The notes: generated by a model from the sequence alone, not told the origin. A stretch of DNA of 28,221 bases from Candidatus Zixiibacteriota bacterium (GCA_900498245.1 LS998015.1:3157610-3185830); one strand, 5' to 3'; positions 15,054 through 24,330 are shown, counted from the stretch's first letter. Translations and numbers: made by a program.

Positions 15054-15125
15054 AGTTCAGGAGCGTCTTTGGTCCTGACATTTGTTCTATATCCATCGGC
15101 GTCAGTATCTAAGAAGATCCTTACC
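15054..15125. repeat. Diverged direct repeat B, right boundary of the surface-protein segment
   Basis: The partner of 12191-12262. It keeps TCCTGACATTT (15073-15083), the downstream GTCAG and the AGAAGAT block in the same register. The inverted repeat seen in copy A is reduced here to CTGAC and GTCAG. It lies 24 bases past the end of the GT39 gene. Confidence 0.55.
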
Positions 15126-15149
15126 TACCCTATACTACTCTGGCTACAC

Positions 15150-16634
15150 TTATTTGGGCATTTTTTCAAAAAGATAGTACCCCTCGTTCGGCGCCGAGAA
15201 TATTTGATGGTACATTTTCAATTGCGCCGAAAACTGCTCCGGGGTGAGGCCCAAATCCTCAAGATTAATCGGGCCGGCGATGAAGTACTCTACGCCCAGA
15301 CTGTCGGCGCGGTACTCCAGATACGGTACGGTCAGGGGCTTGTCAGTGGCATCCTGTGTCCCCAGCCAGGCGAGCATATCATAGCGTTTGATATTATCGA
15401 ATAGAAATTCATACGGCGCCATTACGGTTGCCCCCGGCTTAATTTTATTATCAATTTCCCGAATGGCGGCAATCTGCCCCGGCGCATCGCGGCGGATCAG
15501 GGCGGCATCGATCAGGGCATAGCCGCCATATAACACGAACAAAACTATCCAGCCCGGGAGGATTATTCGTTTCATGAACCGCCGAAACCCGGAAAGGCCT
15601 TGAGGCAGATCATAAATCACTTTCGCAACGGCTATCGCAAAGAACGGCATCAAAGGGAGCATGTAGCGGCGGAATTTTAAAAGCGGGAGCATCCCGATAA
15701 AAACGAGATTGGCCGCCAGATAAATCCAGAAGAAGGAATTGTTGCGGTATTTCTGCCGGGAAGTCAGAATCATCGCCAGAATCATCAGGCCCGAAAGCCC
15801 GATTACTTCGGGCCCGCGGAATAATTGCTTGTGCTCTTCGAGCAAATCGGCCAACGGCTGCCACCAGGTGATATTGACCTTGGGTGTCAAGTAACGATTC
15901 TGAAACAGGTGATGCATGAAAGCGGCCCGGTCGGTCACAAACCCGGAAAAGTACGGTGCAAAGGAGGCCAGGCCGAACAGGACGAATATGAGGGTCAGGC
16001 GATATTGCTTATGCCACAGAAGCGCCACGCCCCCGGCGAAAACGAAGGTCAGCCCCAGAGGGTGAGTCAGCCCGCTCAAGCCGGAGAGGATTCCGGCCAG
16101 CGCCACCGGGATGACCCGATTCTCCTGCCTTCCTTTATCGAGCAAAACATATCCGGCAAAACCGAGAAGAGTGAGAAACATCTCGGGGCGAAATATCCGC
16201 ATCGGCTCCCAGAAACCGGGTGTCCAGACCAGAATCAGACAGGCAGCCAGAGCGATTTTTTTTCCAGTTGCTGATTTCAAATAAAAATAAAGAACCGCCA
16301 GTAACCCCACCCCGGCCAGCGCCGAAACCAGCCGAAGTTGATACAGGCCCCAGCCGAATACGGATGATACCAGCGCCCCGGCCCAGACGAGCAGTTTATG
16401 ATAGATCATAATCTCGCCGCTTAAAGGGGGGTGATCGCGGAACATCTCGGTAATAATAAGCCCGCGGGTCATCCAGGAATAGACCTGCTGGCCGATCCAG
16501 GCCTCATCGACATAAATGGCGCGGTTGATGAAGGCCAGGGGAAAGAGAATCAGGAAGAGAAGGCCCAAAACGGCGGCCGGGTACCCTGAAAAAATTTTTT
16601 GGACAAATTTTCCGGTCCCGTTTTTATCGGGCAT
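15150..16634 (-). CDS. Membrane glycosyltransferase, GT39/ArnT-like (PMT family)
   Basis: A 494-residue integral membrane protein with a cytoplasmic N-terminus, a first helix at about residues 20-38 and roughly a dozen helices in total. The first periplasmic loop has the family's acidic motif, YVDEAWIG (D43, E44), and a second motif RDHPPLSGEIMIYHKL, both typical of glycosyltransferases that use polyprenyl-phosphate sugars (protein mannosyltransferase/ArnT superfamily). The C-terminal third is soluble and probably periplasmic. The acceptor (protein or lipid) and the sugar cannot be told from the sequence. A strong promoter-like pair just upstream means it need not depend on the GH57 gene 124 bases away. 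Confidence 0.82.
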   Translation of the reverse strand: MPDKNGTGKFVQKIFSGYPAAVLGLLFLILFPLAFINRAIYVDEAWIGQQVYSWMTRGLIITEMFRDHPPLSGEIMIYHKLLVWAGALVSSVFGWGLYQLRLVSALAGVGLLAVLYFYLKSATGKKIALAACLILVWTPGFWEPMRIFRPEMFLTLLGFAGYVLLDKGRQENRVIPVALAGILSGLSGLTHPLGLTFVFAGGVALLWHKQYRLTLIFVLFGLASFAPYFSGFVTDRAAFMHHLFQNRYLTPKVNITWWQPLADLLEEHKQLFRGPEVIGLSGLMILAMILTSRQKYRNNSFFWIYLAANLVFIGMLPLLKFRRYMLPLMPFFAIAVAKVIYDLPQGLSGFRRFMKRIILPGWIVLFVLYGGYALIDAALIRRDAPGQIAAIREIDNKIKPGATVMAPYEFLFDNIKRYDMLAWLGTQDATDKPLTVPYLEYRADSLGVEYFIAGPINLEDLGLTPEQFSAQLKMYHQIFSAPNEGYYLFEKMPK

Positions 16635-16683
16635 AAGTTATCGATCCTGCCAATTTGATTATTTTCAATTAAAATCAGAGGAT

Positions 16684-16727
16684 AGTTTACCCCGGCAGGA
16701 TAAAATGTCAAGGAGATTCTGCCGGGG
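16684..16727 (-). promoter_or_regulatory. Promoter of the GT39 gene embedded in a long-armed inverted repeat
   Basis: On the minus strand a consensus -35 TTGACA (16706-16711) and TAAACT (16684-16689) are 16 bases apart, giving a leader of about 43 bases. Perfect 9-bp arms, CCCCGGCAG (16690-16698) and CTGCCGGGG (16719-16727), lie between the two promoter elements and just upstream of the -35. This suggests an operator or, less likely, a terminator for the GH57 transcript, since no T-run follows. Confidence 0.55.
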
Positions 16728-16758
16728 GAAATATTATGGAGGCGGCCAATATTTCGAC

Positions 16759-18942
16759 TTAATGGAGCGCGCCGGCGCCTATACCGGCGAACCGGTTCGG
16801 CATATCGGCGGTACTCCCCGCAAAGAGCATGAAGGTCAGTTCCAGCGGTATGCCCCGTCTCAGGTTCAACCGGAAAACATTCAAAAGGGATGTCCCCTGA
16901 TAGACTTTTTCGAAGCCGGCTTCTGAGAGAGAAATGGTAAAAATCGGCACCTGCCAGATATCGCATTCTTTGTCGCAGGTTAGAGCGACGGCTATTTTGC
17001 GCCAATCATCGCGAAGGGTCACATTCTGGCATTGCGACTGCTGTATGACGGAATCGAGGAAACTTCCACCGGGGCGACTCCCGCCATAAAGAGGGTAGCG
17101 GTCGTGGGCGTGCCCCGCCTGGAAATTGAAATTATTTTCCACCGCCAGACGGACATCGAATAAATCATCATTGGGCGCGGTCAGAGCGTAGTTCACCGAG
17201 ATCACATCGGAATCGGGCGCGAAATAAAACCGTTTTTCCACGGCAACCGCCTTGGCACCGTCGGGCCGCCAGAGCTGTCCGGTTCTCCGAAACGCTACGA
17301 CCCCTTTATCGACCGAGCCGTAGTATTGATAGGGAGTGTTCACGAAATCGCCCTCGTCGCCGAAATCGCCGGAAAGGAAAGTTTGAATATCGGTATCCTG
17401 ACTCAGGAAGTGATCGATAAAGCAACGGCGAAGATACCAGTCTTCGGCCAGAAGTTTTTCCAGACCGGCCTCTTTGGTCAGCACCAAGTCATGAATGGAA
17501 GCGGTTCCGTCCTTGACTTTTTCCTGTCCCTCAATGTGGGCATTGGCCAGTTTGCGGTGGTACCCTTCGCGGCGCCGTTTGAGAGTGTCGGTCAGATTGA
17601 AGGAGGCGGCGCGGCTGTCGAGTTCCACCAGCATCCCGCCGCTTGCGGGCTTGAACCAGGCGGCGAATTTGTTGGTGCTGATCGTGATGTCATCCTTGCC
17701 GTCGCAGTCGTAGTCGTATTGCCGCCGTTCGGTGGCATTATCATTATCGTCTTTTATCAGATTCTCGGCCTGAATCAGGTTCTCAAAAATCGCCTGGCGC
17801 AAATGGGGAAGGTACAGCCCGCCGAAGACGCCGTGCCAATAGGGGCAATTGCACTGCCCGGCATAGAGATGATGCCGGGCGCGGGCGATTCGATCAGTTT
17901 CGTGCGGATGGGCGGCGGTAAATTTTTCGAGTTGTTCCGAGACGGCCATCATCCGCTTGTGCATCAGATTGGCCTCTTCGTATTTCGCCAGAAATCCCCG
18001 CCAATGCCCGCCCCGGACATAGCGGCCGTATTTTTCGAACTTGTCCTGACTCTTGAGCCAGGTTTCGAATTCCTCGTATTCGACAAAAGCCTTCGCCGGA
18101 AGCGACCAGTGGAGCATCTCTTCGTATGATGCGGTCGGCAGATAAACCCGTCCGACCGGTTCGGTTTGAGCCGCTTCGCCCAGCGTAATTATCTCCAGCC
18201 AGTCGGAATTACGCAGAAGGGCATCGAAGAAATCATTAAGCCAATGGTCATCGTAGCAGTGCTGATGGGTTTTGGGCCAGACGCCGAATTTTTCGCCGTC
18301 ATCGGCGTATATGGCCATCCCGCCGCCGTTCCGGTCGGCCTGACGTTTCAATTCATCGATGACTTTGTCAACTGTCCCGAAAGGAATCAAATACCGCAAT
18401 TTTTTTTGAATCGGAAGCAACTTGACGGCATAACCTTCCTCTTCGGTTATGAAAATCCCTTTCAAATCATCGCGTTCCAGACCGGCATAAAGGAAATGAG
18501 TATCATCCACCGGCAGATAATTTACGCCGGCGCGGTGCAATACTTTGGGCAGATGCGGTTCCCAGACCCGCTCCGCCAGCCAGAATCCGGTGCAGTCACA
18601 GCCGAAATGTCGTTTCAAATAGTCGCTCAAAAGCGCAATCTGGCCCAATTTGTCGCGGTCGGGAATCGACGGCAATATCGGCTCGTAGAAGCCGCCGGTC
18701 ATAAGTTCGATCTGTCCCCGGTTGACAAGTTTCTTTGTCAGGGCCAGATATTCGGGGTGGTGTTTCTCCTGCCAGTCCCAGAGTATTCCCGATTGGTGCA
18801 GGGAGAGACGGATATTTTCGAAATTATCCAATAGATTCAAAAACGGGGCATAGGCATCCCGATGGGCCTGTTCAAAGACGGAATCAAAATTTCCGACCGG
18901 TTGATGATTATGAAGGCCTATGGCCAGTTTGAATTTCGACAT
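16759..18942 (-). CDS. Glycoside hydrolase family 57 enzyme (4-alpha-glucanotransferase/alpha-amylase type)
   Basis: A 727-residue protein without a signal peptide, so probably cytoplasmic and acting on stored alpha-1,4-glucan. The five GH57 regions can be followed: HNHQP (11-15), the start of the glycan-binding part; GGFYEPILP (83-91); the nucleophile region GFWLAERVWEP with E124; the acid/base region IYADDGEKFG with D214; and the tryptophan-containing segment from about residue 295 on. The catalytic positions agree with the Thermococcus litoralis 4-alpha-glucanotransferase (E123, D214). The C-terminal half is of the DUF1925/DUF1926 beta-sandwich type. Its start overlaps the mlaD stop by one base (TGATG), so it is translationally coupled to an MCE gene, an unusual partner. 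Confidence 0.92.
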   Translation of the reverse strand: MSKFKLAIGLHNHQPVGNFDSVFEQAHRDAYAPFLNLLDNFENIRLSLHQSGILWDWQEKHHPEYLALTKKLVNRGQIELMTGGFYEPILPSIPDRDKLGQIALLSDYLKRHFGCDCTGFWLAERVWEPHLPKVLHRAGVNYLPVDDTHFLYAGLERDDLKGIFITEEEGYAVKLLPIQKKLRYLIPFGTVDKVIDELKRQADRNGGGMAIYADDGEKFGVWPKTHQHCYDDHWLNDFFDALLRNSDWLEIITLGEAAQTEPVGRVYLPTASYEEMLHWSLPAKAFVEYEEFETWLKSQDKFEKYGRYVRGGHWRGFLAKYEEANLMHKRMMAVSEQLEKFTAAHPHETDRIARARHHLYAGQCNCPYWHGVFGGLYLPHLRQAIFENLIQAENLIKDDNDNATERRQYDYDCDGKDDITISTNKFAAWFKPASGGMLVELDSRAASFNLTDTLKRRREGYHRKLANAHIEGQEKVKDGTASIHDLVLTKEAGLEKLLAEDWYLRRCFIDHFLSQDTDIQTFLSGDFGDEGDFVNTPYQYYGSVDKGVVAFRRTGQLWRPDGAKAVAVEKRFYFAPDSDVISVNYALTAPNDDLFDVRLAVENNFNFQAGHAHDRYPLYGGSRPGGSFLDSVIQQSQCQNVTLRDDWRKIAVALTCDKECDIWQVPIFTISLSEAGFEKVYQGTSLLNVFRLNLRRGIPLELTFMLFAGSTADMPNRFAGIGAGALH

Positions 18943-19844
18943 CAGAAAATCCTTACGGTGAGATTGATATATTTCTTGGGGTTGGTACGGATATCGTTGA
19001 CGAGGTCATCGAGGTTGTCGGCGGTTTTGCGCAGGTCGTCATAGAGACGGCGATCCTGGGTCATCATCTGCAGGGTCCCGTCGCCGTGCTGGAGATTGTC
19101 GGCAAATTCGCGGGCCGTGGCCGCCATCGCTTCCAGATCGGTCACGATTTTTCCGATGCTTTTGGAACTGGAGTCCACTCGCGATAGAACGGAATCGATC
19201 CGGGTGGAATTGGCGACGGCAATTTTTTTCAAGGAGGCCGAAGCGGCCAGAAAGTTATCGGCGGTTTTATCCAGTTTGGAATTATTTCGTTTCATATATT
19301 CGGAAAGAGACTGGGACAGTTCCTCAAAATTGGCCACGGTTTGTGTGAATTTGGCCAGGTTGGAATCTGAGGCCACCGAAGTTTTCAAGGAATGGACGAG
19401 GTTCCGCAGTTCTGTCACCATCTCCCCCATCATCCCCATCACTTCCGGAATCCCGGTATCATATTTTCCCTGAACCAGTTGATTTCGGTCGAATGGTTTG
19501 TCCGATTTGCCCGGCCAGACGGCAATAAACCGTTCCCCCATCAGGCCGATATTTTTAACGGTTATGGTGGCATCCTCCCGCAAATCGACTTCATTTCGGA
19601 GCACCAAATCTACCTTCACCCCTTCTTTGGTCAATGTCAGGCGCCGGACTTTCCCCATTCTTATACCGGAAACCATGACCGGATCGCCGGGACTCAACGA
19701 TCCGACATCATTAAATAAGACGGAAATCCGGTAATTTTCTTTGCCGAAGCGGTACCCCTGGATCCAGATGATGGTCGCCACGAAGATTATTATAGCGGCA
19801 ATAACCAGCAGACCGACACGAAGTTCTATGTTTTTAGACGTCAT
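18942..19844 (-). CDS. mlaD: MlaD-family MCE-domain protein
   Basis: A 300-residue protein with one N-terminal transmembrane helix (about residues 8-28) and an MCE domain at about 37-115 (ISVLFNDVGSLSPGDPVMVSGIRMGKV, given here only as the domain's opening span 39-65). The rest is a helical, partly coiled-coil tail. MCE proteins form hexameric rings in the periplasm and bind lipids for transport between membranes, normally with an MlaE permease and MlaF ATPase. Neither is encoded nearby: the gene upstream is rsgA and the one downstream is GH57. It may work with a transporter encoded elsewhere. The ATG has AGG eight bases upstream. Symbol used for family, not for proven orthology. Confidence 0.88.
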   Translation of the reverse strand: MTSKNIELRVGLLVIAAIIIFVATIIWIQGYRFGKENYRISVLFNDVGSLSPGDPVMVSGIRMGKVRRLTLTKEGVKVDLVLRNEVDLREDATITVKNIGLMGERFIAVWPGKSDKPFDRNQLVQGKYDTGIPEVMGMMGEMVTELRNLVHSLKTSVASDSNLAKFTQTVANFEELSQSLSEYMKRNNSKLDKTADNFLAASASLKKIAVANSTRIDSVLSRVDSSSKSIGKIVTDLEAMAATAREFADNLQHGDGTLQMMTQDRRLYDDLRKTADNLDDLVNDIRTNPKKYINLTVRIF

Positions 19845-19872
19845 TTCAAATACCTACTAAATAGTTCGGTAA

Positions 19873-19900
19873 CTTATAAAAACACTTTATCTTATAAAAA
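19873..19900 (-). promoter_or_regulatory. Two identical 10-base repeats upstream of mlaD
   Basis: On the minus strand TTTTTATAAG occurs twice (19891-19900 and 19873-19882) with a period of 18 bases. Each contains TATAAG, a possible -10 element, in the 80-base AT-rich gap between rsgA and mlaD. This could be a promoter pair or a regulator site. Confidence 0.3.
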
Positions 19901-19924
19901 TCCAGAGGGATCGACAGATTAAAT

Positions 19925-20821
19925 TTAAAGCGATTGGCGGATAGAGAGATAACTCTGATAGCGAAACTCCGGAATCTCCCCTTTTTCCACTGCTTCCTTG
20001 ACCGCGCATCCCGGTTCCTCCATATGGGCGCACCCGGCAAAACGGCACTTTTCCAGATAGGGGTGCATTTCGGGATAATACGAATCCAGTCTCTCTTTAT
20101 CTATCTCAATAAATCCCATGACCTTAAGGCCGGGAGAATCGGCCACATATCCCCCCTGAGGCAGAGCGAAAAGTTCAATATGGGTCGTAGTATGTATGCC
20201 CCGATCGGTTGAAACGGAGATTTCGCCGGTTCTGATGTTTAATCCCGGAATCAGTCTATTGAGAAGAGCGCTCTTGCCGACGCCGGAGTGACCACCCAGC
20301 AGAGTGTTATGATTTTTGAGAATATCGAGAAGGTTATCACACCCCTCCCCGGTTTTGGCTGATACAAAAAAAATCGGGACATTAATGGCCCGGTAACCTC
20401 TCTCAAGATCAATGAGAATGGCGGGGCGCTCCAGATCAATTTTATTGATTATGACAATCGGTTTCAGATTTCCCATTTCCGCGGCGATAATAAATCTGTC
20501 CAAAAGCCCCGTTTTGAGAGCCGGATTGGCGGTCGAACCGACCACCGCCAGTTGATCGAGATTGGCGGCCAGAATCTGCCTTTTGCCGATCAGACCCTTG
20601 GCCGGACGGCAGAACATGGTGGCGCGCTCCGCCACCGATTCGATTATGCCGGTGCCGTCGGGGTTAAGCGTGACCGTAACATTATCGCCGACCGCCACGG
20701 GCGTGGTCGCGCGGGCGATAAATTTCAATTTGCCTCTGATTTCGCAGAAGAGTTCTCGGTCCTGACAACGAACTATGAAGGACTTCCCATGCCCCCGGAT
20801 TACAGTTCCTTCAACCGCCAT
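19925..20821 (-). CDS. rsgA: Ribosome small subunit-dependent GTPase A
   Basis: A 298-residue circularly permuted GTPase that assists late 30S maturation. The N-terminal OB fold (MAVEGTVIRGHGKSFIV, VAVGDNVTV) is followed by motifs in permuted order: G4 NKID (126-129), G5 SAKTGEG, G1 GGHSGVGKS (176-184), G3 DSPGL (228-232). The C-terminal zinc site uses C259, C264, H266 and C272 in CRFAGCAH...GC. The frame is open 19 codons further upstream, but the conserved OB fold begins at the ATG at 20821. The start lies within the last codons of the small gene upstream (11-base overlap), which supports coupling. Confidence 0.95.
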   Translation of the reverse strand: MAVEGTVIRGHGKSFIVRCQDRELFCEIRGKLKFIARATTPVAVGDNVTVTLNPDGTGIIESVAERATMFCRPAKGLIGKRQILAANLDQLAVVGSTANPALKTGLLDRFIIAAEMGNLKPIVIINKIDLERPAILIDLERGYRAINVPIFFVSAKTGEGCDNLLDILKNHNTLLGGHSGVGKSALLNRLIPGLNIRTGEISVSTDRGIHTTTHIELFALPQGGYVADSPGLKVMGFIEIDKERLDSYYPEMHPYLEKCRFAGCAHMEEPGCAVKEAVEKGEIPEFRYQSYLSIRQSL

Positions 20822-21029
20822 GCACTGATTCGTCTTCCTCTTCCGCAAGGAGGTCGCGCCAGTCGACCCGCTCGTCATCTTCGGGGCGGCGAATCGTTCG
20901 GCGACTCTCTTTTTTCTTTTCCTGGAAACGCCGTTCCTGATCTTTTCTGACGGTGTGTTCCCATTCCTGGACTTTGCGTCCCTTGCGGGAGGGTTTCTGC
21001 AGTTTCTTCATTCCTTTTCTGTCAAACAT
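20811..21029 (-). CDS. Small highly charged protein of unknown function upstream of rsgA
   Basis: A possible 72-residue protein, or 66 residues if translation starts at the second ATG (21011), which directly follows an AAAAGGA. The N-terminal half is very basic (LQKPSRKGRKVQEW and RKDQERRFQEKKKESRRT) and the tail is acidic (DWRDLLAEEEDES). No signal peptide or known domain is visible. The composition suits a nucleic-acid-binding or ribosome-associated protein. Its last 11 bases overlap the rsgA start, so it is probably the first gene of the rsgA-mlaD-GH57 run. The gene call rests on this overlap and on codon use like its neighbours. Confidence 0.55.
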   Translation of the reverse strand: MFDRKGMKKLQKPSRKGRKVQEWEHTVRKDQERRFQEKKKESRRTIRRPEDDERVDWRDLLAEEEDESVHGG

Positions 21030-21220
21030 ACCACATTGATCGTTGAAATAATTAAAAGTCGATACTAAATATATCGGCCGGAGCCCATATTCATTTTAGG
21101 CAAAAATGACACAAATTGAATTCGTTCCGAACGGTACCATACAGCTTTAAGGTCGCTCAAATTTAAAAAGCGGCATAAAAAAAGCAACTGAAATCTTAAA
21201 CAATTGTTAAATTTATACGG

Positions 21221-21249
21221 TTGATGAGGCCGCTTGTTTAGTTTATATT
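21221..21249 (+). promoter_or_regulatory. Promoter of secA
   Basis: TTGATG (21221-21226) and TATATT (21244-21249) are exactly 17 bases apart. The start would be near 21256, leaving a leader of about 24 bases. The leader is too short for a SecM-like regulatory peptide. Confidence 0.55.
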
Positions 21250-21279
21250 GAGGACTCGAAAACATAAAAAACGGTAACT

Positions 21280-24200
21280 ATGGCAAATATAATAACCAAA
21301 ATTTTCGGCACCAAGCATGACCGGGATATAAAGAGAATATCCCCCCAGATTGAAGAAATAAATGAGGAATTCGAAAAACTCGCCTCTCTCTCCGATGAGC
21401 AGTTAATCGCCAAGACCGAGGAGTTCCGCAAGCGCCTGGCCGAAGGCGAAACGACCGACGAACTCCTGCCGGAAGCATTCGCGGTGGTGAAGGACGCCTG
21501 TCGCCGCCTGGTGGGCAAATCATGGGATGTGGCCGGTATCGAAATCGAATGGAACATGGTTCCTTACGATGTGCAGTTGATCGGCGGGATTGTTCTGCAC
21601 GAAGGGAAAATCGCCGAAATGGCCACCGGCGAAGGAAAAACCCTGGTGGCGACATTGCCCACTTATCTCAACGCCCTGACAGGAAAAGGGGTGCATATTG
21701 TCACGGTCAATGATTACCTCGCCAAACGCGACTCGCAATGGATGGGGCGGATATTCGAATTTCTCGGCCTGAAAGTCGGATGTATTCAGAACGAGATGGA
21801 TAACGCCGCCCGCCGCAACGAATATAATAAGGATATTACCTACGGCACCAATAACGAATTCGGCTTCGATTATCTTCGCGATAACATGGCCCAGACGGTC
21901 GAGGACCGGGTGCAACGCGGTTTCAATTACGCCATCGTCGACGAAGTCGACTCGGTTTTGATCGATGAAGCAAGAACGCCTCTGATTATTTCGGGACAGG
22001 TGGAAAGCGACCTGCATCAGCGTTTCGCCGAAATGCAGCCGATTGTCCACGCCCTGGTCCGCAAGCAAACGGCCCTGATAAACGAAAAAATCGCCCAGGC
22101 CGAAAAGTATTTGAGCGAGGAAAGTTCCGAGCACAGTTACGACGCCGGACGGCTTCTGCTGGAGGTCTCCCGGGGGGGACCCAAGAACAAAAAATTCCTG
22201 AAACTAATCAAGGAGCCGGGCATGAGGGAACTCATGACCAGCGTGGAATCGGATTATCTTCGCGACAAAAAATTGTATGAGGTCGATGAAAGTCTTTTCT
22301 ATGTTATCGATGAGAAGGAAAACTCGATCAATCTGACCGATAACGGCCGTACCCAATTGCCTAAGGCCGAGCAGGAACTTTTCACGATCCCGGATATAAG
22401 CGAAGGGTTACACGAAATCGAGACCGATACATCGCTGACGGCCGAACAGAAGACCAAAAAAATCGACGACTTATACCGGATCCACGGGGAGCGTTCCGAG
22501 AAGGTCCATTCCATCAGCCAGATTCTGAAGGCCTATACCCTGTTCGAGAAAGATGTCGAGTATGTCGTCCAGGACGGCAAGATTTTGATTGTCGATGAAT
22601 TCACCGGCCGGCTGATGCCGGGACGACGCTATTCCGACGGACTCCACCAGGCGATCGAAGCGAAGGAAAATGTCCGAATCGAAGGGGAATCGCAGACGCT
22701 GGCGACTATCACCCTCCAGAACTATTTCCGCATGTACGAGAAACTGGCCGGTATGACCGGGACCGCGGAGACCGAGGCCCAGGAGTTTTGGGATATCTAT
22801 AAACTCGATGTCGTCTCCATTCCGCCCAACGAACCGGTCCGGCGAATCGATTTCAACGATGAAATCTATCTGACCCGCCGCGAGAAATACAACGCCATTA
22901 TCGAAGAAATAATCGATTGCTATAACGCCAAGCGGCCGGTTCTGGTCGGCACGGTTTCGGTCGAAGTTTCAGAGACTCTCTCGCGCATGTTGAAACGTGC
23001 CGGCGTGCCTCACAATGTTCTCAACGCCAAATTCCACCAGATGGAAGCGGAGATTGTCTCCAAAGCCGGTCAAGCCGGCGCCGTCACGATCGCCACCAAC
23101 ATGGCCGGACGAGGCACCGATATCAAACTCGGGCCGGGGGTGGTCAAACATCAGAACTGCGCTTTGGTTTCGCCGCGCACCGACGAGGAAATTTGTCCCT
23201 TCATCAAGGATCTGAAATGCCGGGAGAAGGTCCCCTGCGGTTTACATATCATGGGCACCGAAAGGCATGAATCGCGGCGTATCGACCGCCAGTTGCGCGG
23301 CCGGTCCGGGCGCCAGGGCGATCCCGGTTCATCGAAATTCTATCTTTCGCTCGAAGATGACCTGATGCGGCTGTTCGGATCGGACCGGCTGGCCCGGGTC
23401 ATGAGCAGTATGGGGGTCAAGGAAGGCGAAGTTATCACGCATCGGATGGTCACCAAGGCGATCGAACGAGCCCAGAAACGGGTGGAACTGCAGAATTTCG
23501 CCATCCGTAAACACACCCTCGAGTACGACGATGTCATGAATTCCCAGCGGGAAGTGATATATGACCGCCGCCTGGCCGCGCTCGAGAAAGAATCGATAAA
23601 AGATGAAATTCTGGAACTGATTGAATCGGTTCTTCGGGGGATAATCGATCAGTATTGCCCTCCCAAGGAATACTCCGAAAACTGGGATTGGACCGGGATG
23701 AAGGCCGAACTCCTGCGGACGTTTCTTCTCAATCTCGATACCAAGGAAGCCGAGTACCCGTCGTTCACCCATGAATCGCTGTTCGACCGCCTGCACGAAG
23801 CGGTTCTGGGATTTTACGGCCAGAAAGAGAAACTGTACGGCGACGATATCATGCGGCGGCTCGAACGCTATGCCGTTCTGATGACGATCGACAAGCACTG
23901 GCGCGATCATATGTATGAAATGGATCAACTGAAAACCGGTATCGGGCTGCGGGCCTACGGTCAGCGCGATCCGCTGGTGGAATATAAACGGGAGGCCTTT
24001 GCCATCTTTGCCGAGATGATCCAGACCATCGACCGGGAAATTGTCGGAATGGTTTACAAACTTCAGGTGAACCTGCCGGAAAAAACTCTGGAGGAACGGC
24101 GCCGGGAGGCGGCCCGGGCACGCATGATGGCGGTGCATCAGGATACGACCGGCATGGGCATAAATTCGGCCCGTCCCGACGAGGAACGGGCGGCCAGCCC

Positions 24201-24330
24201 GATGGCGGAGGCCTCGCAGAGCGGCAAGCCGAAACCGTTCAAGAGAACCGTCCCGAAAGTCGGGCGGAACGATCCCTGTCCCTGCGGGAGCGGGAAGAAA
24301 TACAAGAAATGCCACGGCGCCGCCGAATAA
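21280..24330 (+). CDS. secA: Preprotein translocase ATPase SecA
   Basis: A 1016-residue motor that drives unfolded pre-proteins through SecYEG. Walker A is MATGEGKT (114-121) and Walker B is in [14 protein letters not shown] (from D221). The preprotein-binding region, helical scaffold and [20 protein letters not shown] follow, then NBD2 with GRGTDIKLG and [21 protein letters not shown]. The C-terminus carries the zinc finger [14 protein letters not shown] (C1000, C1002, C1011, H1012) that binds SecB or ribosomes. It is about 115 residues longer than the E. coli protein. Part of this is an insertion around residues 235-400, as in Bacteroidetes SecA. A second insertion in NBD2 contains four cysteines (627, 639, 647, 653). 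It is monocistronic with its own promoter. Confidence 0.98.
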   Translation: MANIITKIFGTKHDRDIKRISPQIEEINEEFEKLASLSDEQLIAKTEEFRKRLAEGETTDELLPEAFAVVKDACRRLVGKSWDVAGIEIEWNMVPYDVQLIGGIVLHEGKIAEMATGEGKTLVATLPTYLNALTGKGVHIVTVNDYLAKRDSQWMGRIFEFLGLKVGCIQNEMDNAARRNEYNKDITYGTNNEFGFDYLRDNMAQTVEDRVQRGFNYAIVDEVDSVLIDEARTPLIISGQVESDLHQRFAEMQPIVHALVRKQTALINEKIAQAEKYLSEESSEHSYDAGRLLLEVSRGGPKNKKFLKLIKEPGMRELMTSVESDYLRDKKLYEVDESLFYVIDEKENSINLTDNGRTQLPKAEQELFTIPDISEGLHEIETDTSLTAEQKTKKIDDLYRIHGERSEKVHSISQILKAYTLFEKDVEYVVQDGKILIVDEFTGRLMPGRRYSDGLHQAIEAKENVRIEGESQTLATITLQNYFRMYEKLAGMTGTAETEAQEFWDIYKLDVVSIPPNEPVRRIDFNDEIYLTRREKYNAIIEEIIDCYNAKRPVLVGTVSVEVSETLSRMLKRAGVPHNVLNAKFHQMEAEIVSKAGQAGAVTIATNMAGRGTDIKLGPGVVKHQNCALVSPRTDEEICPFIKDLKCREKVPCGLHIMGTERHESRRIDRQLRGRSGRQGDPGSSKFYLSLEDDLMRLFGSDRLARVMSSMGVKEGEVITHRMVTKAIERAQKRVELQNFAIRKHTLEYDDVMNSQREVIYDRRLAALEKESIKDEILELIESVLRGIIDQYCPPKEYSENWDWTGMKAELLRTFLLNLDTKEAEYPSFTHESLFDRLHEAVLGFYGQKEKLYGDDIMRRLERYAVLMTIDKHWRDHMYEMDQLKTGIGLRAYGQRDPLVEYKREAFAIFAEMIQTIDREIVGMVYKLQVNLPEKTLEERRREAARARMMAVHQDTTGMGINSARPDEERAASPMAEASQSGKPKPFKRTVPKVGRNDPCPCGSGKKYKKCHGAAE

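Larger units (their letters stand above)
14474..15149. other. 676-base non-coding stretch between the S74 gene and the GT39 gene
   Basis: No convincing gene. It holds a possible promoter for the S74 gene (14560-14588), a short perfect inverted repeat CGGTTCA-TTG-TGAACCG (14904-14920), and the right-hand copy of the diverged direct repeat (15054-15125). A 71-codon frame with a GTG start at 14852 on the minus strand has no recognisable domain. The stretch is AT-richer than the flanking genes. It may hold eroded coding sequence, since the repeat at 15054 reads on the minus strand as a protein-like segment (VRIFLDTDADGYRTNV). Confidence 0.5.
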
